Made by a program: the position numbers and the translations under genes. Below, in pieces: positions 12,222-24,056 of a stretch of 64,000 nucleotides of DNA. Source of the stretch: Lineus longissimus (taxonomy: Eukaryota > Nemertea > Pilidiophora > Heteronemertea > Lineidae). Every line of letters begins with the position of its first letter. Positions within the stretch are counted from its first letter, which is position 1. A model generated the notes under the pieces. It saw only the letters and a program-made list of their open reading frames with translations, was not told where the DNA came from and made no database searches. Location of the stretch: the NCBI RefSeq assembly GCF_910592395.1, contig NC_088311.1, forward strand, positions 8,064,501 to 8,128,500. The letters are read 5' to 3'.

Positions 12222-13675
12222 GTCTCTGTGGATGCATCCAAGAAGTCAACACTGGTGGATATACATTGTAACTGGAAAAGGTTCCCAAGCAATGGTTGGA
12301 AAACTTTAGGTAGGCAAACAAACATGTAAATGTATACATAAGACACTCTGACTAAAATATATGATTATGATTTTCCAATATGAAATGAGATTCTACTAGC
12401 TATTTGTATGCCTTTTAAGTGTACATAGGCAATTAAGGTATTCTAAAGTACATATCAATAATACTCTAAATACGAGATTCTACAAATAAGTAACTATAGG
12501 TCATACAGTCATTTATCTAATTCCCAGAGACTATTGATTTTTTGGCATGAAAATTAAATTTGCTTTCTTACAATTTTCAGACTGACTCACGAGACCTTTA
12601 ACTTCCTCTGCCGCACCTTGCAACCTCACCTGGAGAAACGAGATACTAATATGAGGAGGTGTATCCCGCTTTATCGGAAGGTTGGGGCTGGAGCTATTAA
12701 TCAGGTCCTGTTACCACGGTTGATACGACTGCCTTTGGCAGATGATACAAGGGCCATCATGGATGGTTTCGAAAGAAAATGGGGGTTCCCCAATGCTGCC
12801 GGTGCTATTGACGGTATACTCATATACCAATTCTTGCACCAAAAAGATATAAAACTGACTATTATAACAGGAAGTCCTATTATAGCGAGTGATCATTTGT
12901 CATTCATTGCGTGTTCACCTAGGTTTGCAGAGCTTCACTCCGCTCCGTTAGTAAGTATCGCTGTATTTGTTTACACCTTCCTGTACACTGTACAGGCGCT
13001 ACACTGTGCTTTGATAGTGTAGCGAGTCTCACAGCACATGATGTCATTCGTGGCTTAGGTAATTGTTGGATAGTCATTATCAATTTTTTTGCGCCCTGAT
13101 CCCCCACCCTTTAGATGGTGCGCCACGATTCGCTTGTTTTTCTTTCAGGCAATATGCTTGATCCTTTCCATTCCCCAATACTCAATGAGAATGAGTGAAG
13201 GGGGGTGGTACTCAGGATGCTATCAAATCTGGTAGGCTTTTCCCAGGGTCACAAAAAATGTGAATGGGACTGAACTCTCTCAAAGTAATACTTGGAGATC
13301 CTGCTTATCCTCTCCTTACATGGATCATGAAACCCTTTCCAGTAAATGCAGCAACGACTCGGGCTCAGAGGAGTTTCAACTACATGCAGAGCCGAAGTTG
13401 TTGAGAACACTTTTGGATTGTTGAAAGGCCACTGGAGGCGACTCTTGAAACGGAAAGATTTTCACTACCTTGAAGAGCCAAACATAGTTCTGGCTTGCTG
13501 CACTCCTCATAACCTCTGTGAAGATCAGGGAGAAGATTTCCCAGCCTACTGGCATGATGAAGTAGGCGAAAGAATGGAGGAGTTGAGGGTACCCGTGCGG
13601 GAACTTCAAAATGAGAATTGTTATGGGGATACCATCAGAATCACAAATATTTTGACTGAATACTTGGCTAACTGA
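12222..13675 (+). pseudogene. PIF/Harbinger transposase, decayed
   Basis: This is the DDE-type nuclease of a Harbinger DNA transposon. A first exon at 12222-12309 follows a pyrimidine tract and CAG and reads SLWMHPRSQHWW; after a frameshift it ends WLENFR at a GTAGGC donor. Exon two (from 12581) continues in phase as LTHETFNFLCRTLQPHLEK, then RDTNMRRCIP. Next come QVLLPRLIRLP, DGFERKWGFP and AGAIDG (first catalytic Asp at 12810-12812), then a frameshifted THIPILAP/YKTDYYNRK segment, VILGDPAYPLL (second Asp 13297-13299) and VENTFGLLKGHWRRLLKR (catalytic Glu 13403-13405), ending at a stop at 13675. About 40-50 codons expected between RKVGAGA and QVLLPR are missing. The three catalytic residues lie in three different reading frames, so no active protein can be made. 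It converges on the Myb-like partner at 14207-15555. Confidence 0.93.
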
Positions 13676-13680
13676 AGGCA

Positions 13681-14199
13681 TATGGCTATGGCATGCCTAA
13701 GCAGAATAAATGCAACACTTGAAAATATAATGCAACATTTCTTTAAAATGTAAGCAATTTCAAAAATATGCGGCAACCCTTGAAAAAAACATGGCTAACA
13801 TTTTGCTGAAAAATTATTGCAACATTCATGTGACCAAACAACACCACGTGACTTTCCTTTATCCACTTCGAGGAGCTGGAGGCGAGCTTGCATGTGGTGG
13901 TACTTCTGAGAGATGGCTCATCCCTTGGTTGACAAGGAAAGTCACGTGGTAGTGTTTGGTCACATGAATGTTGCAAGATTATTTTAGCAAAATGTTGCCA
14001 TGTTTTTTAAAGAAATGTTGCATTATATTTTCAAATTTGTCGATACATATTTTAAATGTTGAAATAAATTTTAGAAAGATATATTGGCATGTTTTTTACA
14101 AAGTTGCACTATATTTCAAAATTGTGCCAATATATTTCAAAATGTTGCATTATATTTTCAAGTGTTGCATATATTCCGCTTTGGCGTGCCATATATGGC
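13681..14199. mobile_element. Foldback/MITE insertion (13687-14193) with 6-bp target duplication
   Basis: A 507-bp element is flanked by TATGGC at 13681-13686 and again at 14194-14199. Its termini are inverted: left TATGGCATGCCTAAGCAGAA then TAAATGCAACACTTG; right, reverse-complemented, TATGGCACGCCAAAGCGGAA then TATATGCAACACTTG. The arms are long (about 170 bp left, up to 260 bp right). They carry many copies of TGCAACATT/AATGTTGCA, and an inner inverted pair CCACGTGACTTTCCTT / AAGGAAAGTCACGTGG. There is no coding capacity. It landed between the converging 3' ends of the two Harbinger pseudogenes, so it is younger than that transposon. The TIR itself begins TATGGC, so the duplication could partly be terminal sequence. 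Confidence 0.85.
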
Positions 14200-14206
14200 A
14201 GCATTG

Positions 14207-15555
14207 ATACCAGATGAACATTCATAGGTTTTCATAAGGTCCAAATTGTGAAAATGGCGGCACAAAGACTGAGCTGGTAGCCTGACTCTGGTTTGGACGT
14301 TGTTCTTGATGATGTTGCTTCTGTTGACCTGAGACTGGGCGTGAAGAAGAACCCCTGCTAGTACTACCATCATGGGCTGCTGTGGCATCACTGGTCTTTG
14401 AGCCTGCACAAACATTCGCATCATCATTTCCATTATTCTAGTTTCGTGCTGCCTATCCTGGATACGATTCTGCTGGTCTATCTCAGCTCGCCTCAGCTCG
14501 ATCTGAAAGAAGAATCGCAATATATATATGCGGCCATGGAGGGGTCTAAAAATGTTGGTCCCAACATGCGGGCACCTATACTATGTTGTCCAAAATTGAT
14601 GTAGGGGAGAGAAAAAAGGAATGACACAACCCAACTTTGAAGCAAAAACATTACTTTGGTGCATATAACTTTTTCATAAATTGGGCATTTTTTTGTAGTT
14701 TTCATCAATTCCTGAATTCCCACAAAAAAAGTATTGTGAATGTGCATACCTCTTGCAATGTCTCAAGGCGACGTTGCTCTAAGTCTTTTTCAGAAACCAT
14801 CCGCTTTTCTCCTGCAGCTAGCAGTTTTGAGTCACTTTCACGCTGGCTCGCACTCAATGATTGTATGATTGCCCACATCCTGCAAACTGTCTTTCCTTTT
14901 TCTCTTCCTGGTGGCCCCTTCTGGATTGTTTATCTTGGCGGCCGCAGTGGTAGGACCCTTTTCCGGTTTCTCCTTGATCTCTGGTGCTCCCATAGCAAGA
15001 TCTGGCAAATATGTCAAGGTCATCTGTAAAAAAATTGGGAGAATTTTATTGTTCATGGAAGTTGATTTCACATGAAAATTCATTACTAGTATAGTGTCAC
15101 TAATTTCTTTTCACCTTGTATTGTATTGTATGCATACCATCTCCAATGCCCCTTCAGGCATTCAATTTGATAAGAGAATGAAATAAATAATGTTTTGAAA
15201 AAGAGATCTAATTCTTCATTTATTGAAATTATAAACATGACGTGAGATCCCTTGGCCTTACCCAGTCCCAAGTCATCATCTTGATGTGATTGATCCTCAC
15301 TCCCTACTGAGGCAGAGGATGCTGCACTCATGGTACTGGTGTTTTCGACTGTTGTGTTGTTACCATCTTCATGCCCTGCCTCATCTACATCACTCAAGTC
15401 GGAGCTCAAATCTTCAGCCTCCTTCGACGACGATCCAAGTGATGGTTTGCTCGTCTGGAGCAAAACTGGTGGCATGCATGTAGGCCTATCTCCCATTATT
15501 TCATTGATCTGATCGAAGAACCGCCAAACATTTATTCTACCGGCTCCACTGAGTT
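14207..15555 (-). pseudogene. Harbinger Myb/SANT-like accessory protein, decayed
   Basis: Harbinger transposons carry a second, Myb/SANT-like DNA-binding protein, often divergent or convergent to the transposase. Here, on the minus strand, exon one (about 15555-15262) reads SGAGRINVWRFFDQINEIMG then DRPTCMPPVLLQTSKP, the region after the Myb domain, followed by a Ser/Asp/Glu-rich acidic stretch and a GTAAGG donor. Exon two (15023-14750, after TTTTTTTACAG) has a basic KRKRK patch, then a frameshift, then RMVSEKDLEQRRLETLQE and a GTATGC donor. Exon three (from 14502, after TTCTTTCAG) reads IELRRAEIDQQNRIQDRQHE, a coiled-coil-like tail with Met/Gln-rich sequence. Exons two and three join in phase. 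The N-terminal Myb domain was not found upstream, and the 3' end is cut by the foldback insertion. At least one frameshift makes it non-functional. Confidence 0.85.
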
Positions 15556-16389
15556 CCATAGCACAACACAAACTAAAGTTGAGACAATGCAGCTGACAAC
15601 CTAAGTACATATTAAAACAGAATCTAAAACTGACAAATTGTTAAATCAGATATACTGTGCAGGTGAGCCACAAACATCAATCATGATAAGTTATTGAATG
15701 TAATACAAAATTCAAACAGATAATGTGAGGGGGGTGGTCTCCTGTGTGAAGTTCTCTGGTGAGGTTTGTCACCCTTTAAAATGGGCCCTGGCAGAACCAC
15801 CCCAAGCCCAAAAAAGCCCTCACCAAACCAATGAATACACCTGTCAGTTATTAAAGAATATTACCTCACGAAGAAAGAAAGGAAAATGCACATGCACTGC
15901 AACTATCTTCCAAATCAGGTTTTGAACAGGAACAGTTTATAAAATCAGAATTTAATATCATAACCTCGATAATGTATAGACAATGTTATTACATGAGACA
16001 GTCTATGACTATCTAACAGTTGGTGCACACAGTTAAATGAGTTCCTAAAGTGTAGTTCGGCCTGACTGAAGAATCCATTGCCACTTTTTTGCTCAATTGA
16101 CAAATGCCTCTTATTTCATCAATCAAAGCGATGTCAAGGACCTTTTAGGGGGGAAATGGCAGTGAATTGTCAGGTCGCTCCGGGTGGTTCTAAAGGCTGC
16201 AACACAAGTAAAGTGCATACCTCCTTAATCTCAGCAGTACAGTATCACCATCTTCTAACCCCCTGAAAAATAATTGGCAAAATCTAGTGTTGTCGGTCAA
16301 CCATCAAGTTCCACATTTCATTTTCTCATTTTGAGCCAATTTAAAGCATCACAGAACAGTCCAGCATATGGCAAGAGAAACCATAATGT
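15556..16389. other. Right flank of the Harbinger remnant; terminus not located
   Basis: If the element were complete, the Myb-domain exon and the terminal inverted repeat should lie here. I could not find a convincing match to the left side, so the element ends are either degraded or beyond recognition. A G-rich stretch at 15725-15740 and one at 16147-16153 are the only notable features. Confidence 0.4.
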
Positions 16390-16454
16390 TATGTCTTGCT
16401 TGGACATAACAAAGGTTGCTGATAACAACAACTGATATGTCCAAGCAAGAACAT
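16390..16454. repeat. Short inverted repeat, 19-bp arms
   Basis: TATGTCTTGCTTGGACATA at 16390-16408 is mirrored by TATGTCCAAGCAAGAACAT at 16436-16454, with 17 of 19 positions pairing around a 27-base loop. A hairpin of unknown role, possibly a tiny foldback remnant. Confidence 0.7.
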
Positions 16455-19400
16455 AGATTTTATTGAAGACCAGCCATTTAACCGACCTTTAAAACAAATA
16501 TCGTATTCACGGCGACCAATATTCATCAGAAGATGCACCAATAACGCAATACTTCCAATCAGTAACTTCTAAATTATTCACTTGGTACCTTGATGGCATT
16601 ATTTGATGTGGACATGGGCAACATGAACCTCAGTAGCAAACAGGAAAGGTAGAATGAAGATAAGGCCATGAGAATGAATTTCTGGGTTATAATCTAAGAG
16701 ATTTTTAAAAGTGGATAAGTTTTTTTTTTATATTATTGATTATTCATCATTGGTTTACAGCCTGCTTTTCTGGTCAAAATAGGCGATTTAGCATGTTCCA
16801 ATGTATCGAAATAGGGTCAATCATCCACATGATACATTGAGGACACACAAACATATATGTTTAATTGTCCCAGACATCATCAACATGCTCATGTATTCAG
16901 TAATGAAATAAGAGGGCCCCATGAGACTCAGTATACCAACAGTCAGAATTGAAAATGGGGGAAAAAAGTCCGAGTGCTGTATGAATACAACTGAAACATG
17001 AGACTATATAGACATTCAAAATGCATTATAGATTTTATGTTGGGCGTAAATAAATCAGGCTGGAAAAGGGTCATTGGGCATACTGGGACTATTCTAATAA
17101 TCTGATATGTGGACAGGTCATTCTTACAATGCAAACATTTATGCATGAGTATAGCTTTCATATCTGGCTGGCTTTCACATTGCTATATCAAAGTTGCGAT
17201 TAGAATAAATCCTAATCCTGTGCCGCTAGTGATGATCTTATGGAACTAACACTATTGTAGACATGTAACTCTACGGAAGACTGAAGAGAGACATCTAGGA
17301 ATGGTTGGTAGAACTTATCTCTCCCTAACTCAAACTTGGGAATAATACCACACACATTCCATCTATTGGACATGAAACAGGTCATCTTACCATGGTTCGG
17401 CAACGCTCTTTTGGGGAGCATTTTTGTCATCACAATTTCTTACCCTTTGGGGGCCAGATGCCATTTGTATAGGATAATTTGATATGATTAGACTAGTACT
17501 TGTCAATTCTCATCTAGACAATCAGAAGTTAATGATGCAGTGTCATGCACCATGTATCTTCTTGAGGCTAGACAAAATCAATAGGGTGACTGAGCCTTGA
17601 AATGATAGATGGAACCACCCAGAACAGCCATATTCTCGATGCATTTTCGTTGTACTTCTTTCAGATTATGCCGTAAACATGATAAACTGTAAATTCTTTT
17701 TGCCTTTTTATTCCTGTAATTAAAAAAAATCCTGAAAAAATTCGAGTTTTTTTTGCTGAATCTAGGTAAGCAGCAGCATCGGTAAGTGGTATGAGAGACG
17801 ACATGTGGACAAAGTAAAGGTGATGTAGCCAACAGCCTGAATTATTCAAACCATTACATTTTATAGTACTACATGGGGTCACCCCCTTGTTTGCAAAGTG
17901 CCAAGTGTCAAACAACGTTTTCTTTAATAGTAAGATGGGCAATGGACTATTATTCAAACTGTTATCGTCGTCGACAGACCTGATTGAAACCTACTTGTCA
18001 TATCAACAACCGCCATCACGAGCAAATAAATAATAAACATACAAATCAAAACTTTGTCATTGATTGAAATCAATGTCTGAGGCAATAAACAGGTGCAGGA
18101 ATCAACAGCCGTCGAAAATCAATCCATGGACTGTGATTGGTCAGATTATGTCGTAATCGGTGCGAGATTGATTTTGAAATTGGCAAACAGATGTTCATGG
18201 TGTGCTCAGATGGATCATGCAACTTATCGTATTGGCTATAACACGATTTAATGGACTTGTTTACAACTTGGATGAGTTTCTGAAACAAAACTTGGACGAT
18301 GAATATTTAGACGAAAATTGTTTCAATTGTTGCGACAGACATAAACTTGTCGGGAATTGACAGCAAAATGGACACTTATATTTAGATGGAAATTGCTTTT
18401 GGTTATCTTGGACATAACTCATCTTGGAATAGATGACCAATGATGACAATCAAAAGTTGAAAATGCTTTCCTCCGAACCTAATGATGGGTGTTACATTCA
18501 TATTGTCCAGAAAATGGTGAGTGTCTGAAATAGGATTTTTCTTAGAGTAAGAATAACCATGCCATCAATGATACTAGTATGATAGAGCTATGGACAACAC
18601 CCTGAAAAGTGGCCAAACGCCAAAGGAAAGGTCCAACACTAAGCCAACTGTCCATTTACTTGCCCCAGCATAGACACAAGATCCAAAGAATTTTAGTTTT
18701 ACGTCTCATTCAAAGGAAGTAAAGCAACTTGCTCTAGCAGGGTTGCAAACAAAGCTTGCAGTACAAGAATAAGAGCCAATGGCCCTTTGCTCATGAGGTC
18801 AAGGCCTTTTAATGTTAGGGCACACTGGGCCTCCAAACAACCTCAGTAACCCACATGAAATTGTTTGGATACAACAGATCTTTGGTCTCTGTGGAATGAA
18901 AGCCTGGCTAGCTATGTTCTTTGGTCAAGAAATTTAAAATATTCATTGCATGACCCAATGACTGCATCAAAAAATATAATCTCCAATATCTCAAGCAGCA
19001 CTCTCTAACATTTACTATCAATGCAACTGCCTCTGTATCAGCAATGATTGATTGATATCAGCAGGAATATCTTCTTTATTGAAATCACGAAGAACTGGAT
19101 TAAACCTGCAGGGTTATACAACTTCCAATACAGTTCTTCCATGCAATCAGTTCACCACGTCCTCCATCCATTGACTACCCGTGGGGAGAACTTGAAATTA
19201 AATCACGTCCACATTGAAAATTATTTGTGTAGAATTTGATGAGGGTGACATATTGATGAAGTGTGGCTTTTTTCTCTTGGGGTCGATTCTGATTCAAGGC
19301 TTGGCTTCCTGATTGTCTAGAGCACAGGATAGAAAAATAGTTATGGAAAGTACAGCAAACCCTGCTGCTCTAAACCTGGTTATTTTGTTAACTTCTTGAA

Positions 19401-21770
19401 ACCCCTTCATAATTTCTTTATGGCAGTCCGATATTCCGGTCAAGAGTATCACGACATGGACTGATGGACTGAAATACCACCTGATAGTGTTGTGAATAAT
19501 GCACTACAATGCATTAGAAAATGCACGACATTACATCATTGTCGCAAATGATGATGTAGAACGCATAGCCAATCTCGTACCGATGAAACATCTTGTAGCA
19601 AAGTGGTTAATTCCATTGGTGAGCAAATGAGATATATTCTAGAACCTGAAACAATCCATCCAAAAGGGTTCTCAGAATGTGGCATATCAGTGTGAGATCA
19701 TTCATTCACCAGAAGCTACAGGTCACCCAAATCTAAGCAGGAGTATATCAGTTTTGAGCGAGGTTCTCATGAATAAACAGAACTGGAGATAAGAGCTGCC
19801 AATTGGATTATTCATATAACAGATACATGCCATATTAAACTGTGATCAGCGTAGGAGTCAGCAACATTCCCATGAGTCCTGCTAACATAAAAGCACTTTA
19901 CCAAGAAGAAAATAGAAGCAATTTGAAGTGAAACTCAACGGCCAGAAATGATGAGATCATATGCCTTGTCCAAAGTATTTGGGCCTTTACATATATTTCA
20001 GGAATTCCAATGGATGACGGGGTGCATCTGGGGGGAGGGGGGCACACGCCACCCTTTTTACAGTATCCAGACTCCTGGATCCACCCTTGAAAGGCCCTCA
20101 CCAAAATAGATGGATTTTCATACAGCAATAACAATTTACTGCAAGAGAGTGTTATCTACTGGTCATTTGCAAGCATATATGGATGGTACCCTCTAATTCC
20201 GAATCAGGGTCGAAGCTGGACATACAAGAGGGAGGGGAGAGCTTGTTTTTCATTTAGATTGGAAAAGTTTCAGCTTGACAAAACAGGTCTCTGCCAGAAA
20301 ATCTAGCAATGGACCTCTGAACCAGACTCGGTCTTTGCCTCAACTTGTCCTCATTCTGTGTCATCAAATAATTGGACTATCTGACTACTGTTGATCAAGT
20401 CCTTCAAGGGAAACCTCATCACACTGTTATGTTTGTCTCATCAACTCACAGACTACTCCATAGGGTTCTCTAACAATCAAGCTTGGGAACATCCCCGTTA
20501 AACATGTTCTCCTCTTCTCATCTCCAGTCTCTAGTAATCTCGTTTCACCAATACATAACTCTCAGGTTTCTACCAGTCTTTGTCACCAAGGTGCGTCTCA
20601 TCAACACAATGACTGCCAGTGTCTAACTGAAGTACTCCTGATGTTTGTCTCATTATCTTGCGCTCCACTCTTCAGCTCTCTCTGACCCCAAGGAGTTTTC
20701 TCAGCTAGGGATCCTACTTGTCATAACACGCCACCAACTGGTTATAACACCAGTTCCATTATTTCAGTTTTGACTTACCTGGATGCATCACACCACCTAA
20801 AATAAGATTCAAATTGGCCATTCTGGATATTGACATGGCTGATACACCTAATGACAAGAGTATCACATCCTCATCCAAGAAGATTTCCTAGACGAGTTGC
20901 TGGAGTCATTAGACATGAGTTGCCGGAGTCATAAGGCATGTTAGACACAAGCAGTAGTTTCACCCCGAACCTCCTCCAGGGCTTTCAGACCAATTAAAGA
21001 GGATCTCGAGGTCAACACTAAATGATTCCCTGACTTGAAGGTAACACGTAAATGTCAACTAGTTTGCCTGGAGGTAATTGTACCATAATTTTACTATTAC
21101 AGTCAACAGATTGGTCTCCTCTCAACACGATTACGGAAATTCTATTCAGTTACTGGTGGTACCCGGAGAATTTTGCGTCAGAAATTACCAAGGACAAAAA
21201 CAGATCATCCTCTGTTTGAATTGAAATAGTGTAATTCACGAGGACAAACATATTCAAGGTCCATGTTTGGTGCATCTAGGCTACACCAGGTGGCCTGTAG
21301 TGCTGTCAGGGAGAGGCAATGGTGGACAGCAGGCAAGAGAGGTGGCAACGGTGATAGCCCCCTACCAAGACATTGCTTGATGAGAGCAATCAACTGACCT
21401 CTTATTACTCAAACCACCCAAGGTCGACCACGCACCTATTCCTGCTTCTCGATGCATGATTATTCCCTTCTTGAAAATTGTCTGTCATGTAATAAGCTAG
21501 TTATCTCATCTTATTATCTTCATAGGACTTCAGCCAATCATTCGAAGACGACCAAGTAATAATCCACAGGTCAAGCCACATACCTTTGATTATCATGACA
21601 TGAGAAAGAGCTTGAGCAGGGAGGTTCCCCAGAATTAAGAGCAACAGGAGGGCTGCCCGAGGACTCTGTTATCAAGGAGAAACTTTCCAACTGAACATCC
21701 CCTAGTGGCAATAACCAGGTCTTCATACCAATTCTGACACCAGTACACAGCTTTCAGGAATAATGACATA
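16455..21770. other. Non-coding stretch, one possible micro-exon
   Basis: No open frame over 100 codons. Around 20020-20100 a G-rich to GGATCC-rich stretch looks like repeat debris. On the minus strand at 20779-20796 an 18-nt segment is bounded by a TTATTTTAG acceptor and a perfect CAG|GTAAGT donor. Pyrimidine-rich TCTCATCAAC-type sequence recurs at 20400-20700. Confidence 0.35.
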
Positions 21771-21969
21771 TGTGTCCTGTCACAGCCAAAGCAGGCACAT
21801 ATTGGTCTCAGCTTGGCAGGTTTAAATGGGCTGGTTGTAGTGTTCATTTCACTTTTATCTGCCATATATTTGTGAAATTTAAGTACATCAAATTCGTTCA
21901 TTACATCCTGGTGTCATTAAGGCTCATTTTCTGTTCAACATGTGCCGGATTTTGCTGTGACAAGTCACA
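21771..21969 (+). mobile_element. MITE family B, copy 1, TA target site
   Basis: Flanked by TA at 21769-21770 and 21970-21971. The left end TGTGTCCTGTCACAGCCAAA and the right end (reverse complement TGTGACTTGTCACAGCAAAA) form the inverted termini. The interior (GGCAGGTT, GTTCATTTCACT, AAGTACATCAA, CTGGTGTCATTAAGGCTCAT) is shared with the copies at 46397-46577 and, reversed, 50385-50573. There is no coding capacity. The TA duplication fits a Tc1/mariner-superfamily transposase acting in trans. Confidence 0.8.
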
Positions 21970-22448
21970 TATTATCCTGATGATTCAGACACGATCATAA
22001 GCTCTTATATCTTTGCTGATCTTATTGACATCCATAATAGTACGTATTCATATTTAAGATGTTTTCACTGATATGTCACCTCCAGAGGTATGGGATTTCC
22101 TTTGATGAATACTGAGTAGGTGGTACTGTCATAGGATGGCCACAGTATTATAATATTTATTTACTTATTCAAAACCCAATATAGAAATCACCATGATGGT
22201 ACATGTATTTGGCATTAGGATAGTGATGCCTACTGGTCTGCACTTTTGTATACTATTCATCATTGCTACACATCTTCGAGTGGACCATAGTGGCATGCTA
22301 TAGTTTATGTATCTGACTATCAATCCAAATATCGTTGGTTTGCATCACCCTCACTGTGTTGTCCTTTATAGGTCGTCTTCTTAGCTTTCGATGCAGCATC
22401 TACTTCTTTGGATGGTTGATGTCACGAAGCGGACTGTCGCCTCTATTG

Positions 22449-22525
22449 GTCAAGCTCAATAGTATGCAATATATGAGGAACACCTTCGTCAAGCTCAACA
22501 GTATGCAATGTATGAGGAACACCTT
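22449..22525. repeat. Two tandem 39-bp units
   Basis: GTCAAGCTCAATAGTATGCA starts at 22449 and again, with two or three changes, at 22488. Both units end GAGGAACACCTT. In the minus-strand frame it reads as a doubled GVPHTLHTVELDE motif, but there is no other sign of coding. Confidence 0.85.
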
Positions 22526-23263
22526 GAAACCTCAAAGTATGCCTGCCGAAGCCAATGAATAGATTTTGCTGTAAAATACTTCTAACAGTCAATTTAAGGA
22601 GGATGATATTCTCTTTATCATCACTGTGCAAACTCAGTAAACAATAACTTGGTTTGTATAGGCAATCAACCATGTTGCCCGACAAACACGCCTGCTGTAA
22701 TGGATGTCTTTTTTCACTTGATTCAAATGACGTTACAGTAAAATCTCCAATCGCCACCAAGTTGAGAAACCTTGCATCAGCTCCAAAATTGGCTTACTGC
22801 CGTATTGTAATTTGCTTAATTGCATTTATGGAAATCAACTTCAGCTTCTTCGGGAGATACAACAGCAACAACTTGATTGACGATAACATCATGGCTTCTT
22901 TTACACATCAGTGCAACTGCAACTATGTTTTAAAGGAGGACAGCGTATAATCCTAATCCCCAACTTTTCAATAGGAGTTTAATTTCATCAGAATGTATGC
23001 CAATTTCAACTCATCGATTATCACATCATGCAATATTACCAGTCAAAGGGTATGGAAGTCAGATCCATTAGTTGTCAAGTAGAATGACTGGAAGCTCCTT
23101 ATTAGACTATTCAACCACTTTGGTATGGGATGTTCCCGGTATTACATGGTTCGCTCTGACTTTGTCCTTGATCCAACGTAGCGTGTGTCAAGACATTCTG
23201 GACCAGAATACTGGTCCATTACAGGGAAATGATCAACCCTTTCCCTGACAAGTTCTCACAATA

Positions 23264-23356
23264 AAATTTTAATTTGTTAACCATTCTGACCCTTCACTGA
23301 TGAAGCAGTGAAATTTTAATTTGTTAACCATTCTGACCCTTCACTGATGAAGCAGT
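23264..23356. repeat. Perfect tandem duplication, 47-bp unit
   Basis: AAATTTTAATTTGTTAACCA followed by TTCTGACCCTTCACTGATGA and AGCAGT occurs at 23264 and again at 23311 with no visible mismatch. The identity implies a recent slippage or duplication event. Confidence 0.95.
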
Positions 23357-23613
23357 TGGTTAGTTCCTCATTCACAACTATACTCATTGTCAATGAGTCC
23401 ATTGTCAATTACAGGGCACTTGTTACTGGTATTTTTAATTTGAATCACTACACTACAAAGTCATTCATTTTTCTGCGCTGCACAACAACAAAGAACAGTA
23501 CAACTTTTCTCCATTATAGCCAAGGAAGTCACATCACTTAAAGAGCACTAACAAATATCGCCCATTGTAAATGCTAGTCTCGCTCAATGGCATAGTGCCA
23601 TCTAGGGAATCGT

Positions 23614-23847
23614 ATCAAACTGCTAAATACTGTTGAAAAAATCCACAATGTAATTAGTTTTAAACAGTGGAAGTGGTTGGGAAAATATATTGACTTCAAC
23701 ACGAAACAGAGGATGGTGGCCAGAACAGACTTTGAGAAAGACTTCTTCAAATTAATGAACAATGCTTTCTATGGAAAAACCTGTGAAAATATAAGGAAAA
23801 GAAAGGATGGGAGTAATTATAGGAAGGTCCTCTTATGCCAATTATAG
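23614..23847 (+). pseudogene. Protein-primed DNA polymerase B fragment (Polinton/Maverick type)
   Basis: An uninterrupted frame of about 78 codons contains the block WKWLGKYIDFNTKQR, then DFEKDFFKLMNNAFYGKTCE followed by NIRKR. The K-LMNN-(F/Y)GKT string is the palm/finger signature (motif B region) of the family B polymerases encoded by Polinton/Maverick transposons and related protein-primed replicons. A full polymerase has 1000 or more residues; here only this block survives, ending at a TAG at 23845-23847. No exonuclease domain, YxDTD motif, integrase or capsid gene was found nearby. A 40-bp stretch just before it (about 23591-23632) is repeated in diverged form at about 24320-24362. It is a relic of an inserted element, not a host gene. 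Confidence 0.85.
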
Positions 23848-24056
23848 CGATGTCAATCAAATGAGCATCTACAAATAAATAACAAACTCAGTGCAACTGT
23901 TAGGCTACTGAAGCTGAGTAAATCGAAAAAAAACCGTGATCAAAACAAAAGAATTACCGTTAAATATCTATGTATTGAAATACTAGTAATAGGTCCTTCT
24001 GTTTAAGCGCTCAGATGCCTCGAAAATTAATATTGGCCCTTGATTTCAAATTTCGA

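Noticed and set aside
13376-15029. Open frames of 100-130 codons on the strand opposite the Harbinger pseudogenes
   Set aside because: They are antisense shadows of the transposase and Myb-like exons, and their predicted peptides show no motif.
23614-23847. Endogenous virus rather than transposon
   Set aside because: The polymerase block alone cannot separate Polintons from related viruses, but Polintons are the common carriers in animal genomes and no viral structural gene is near.
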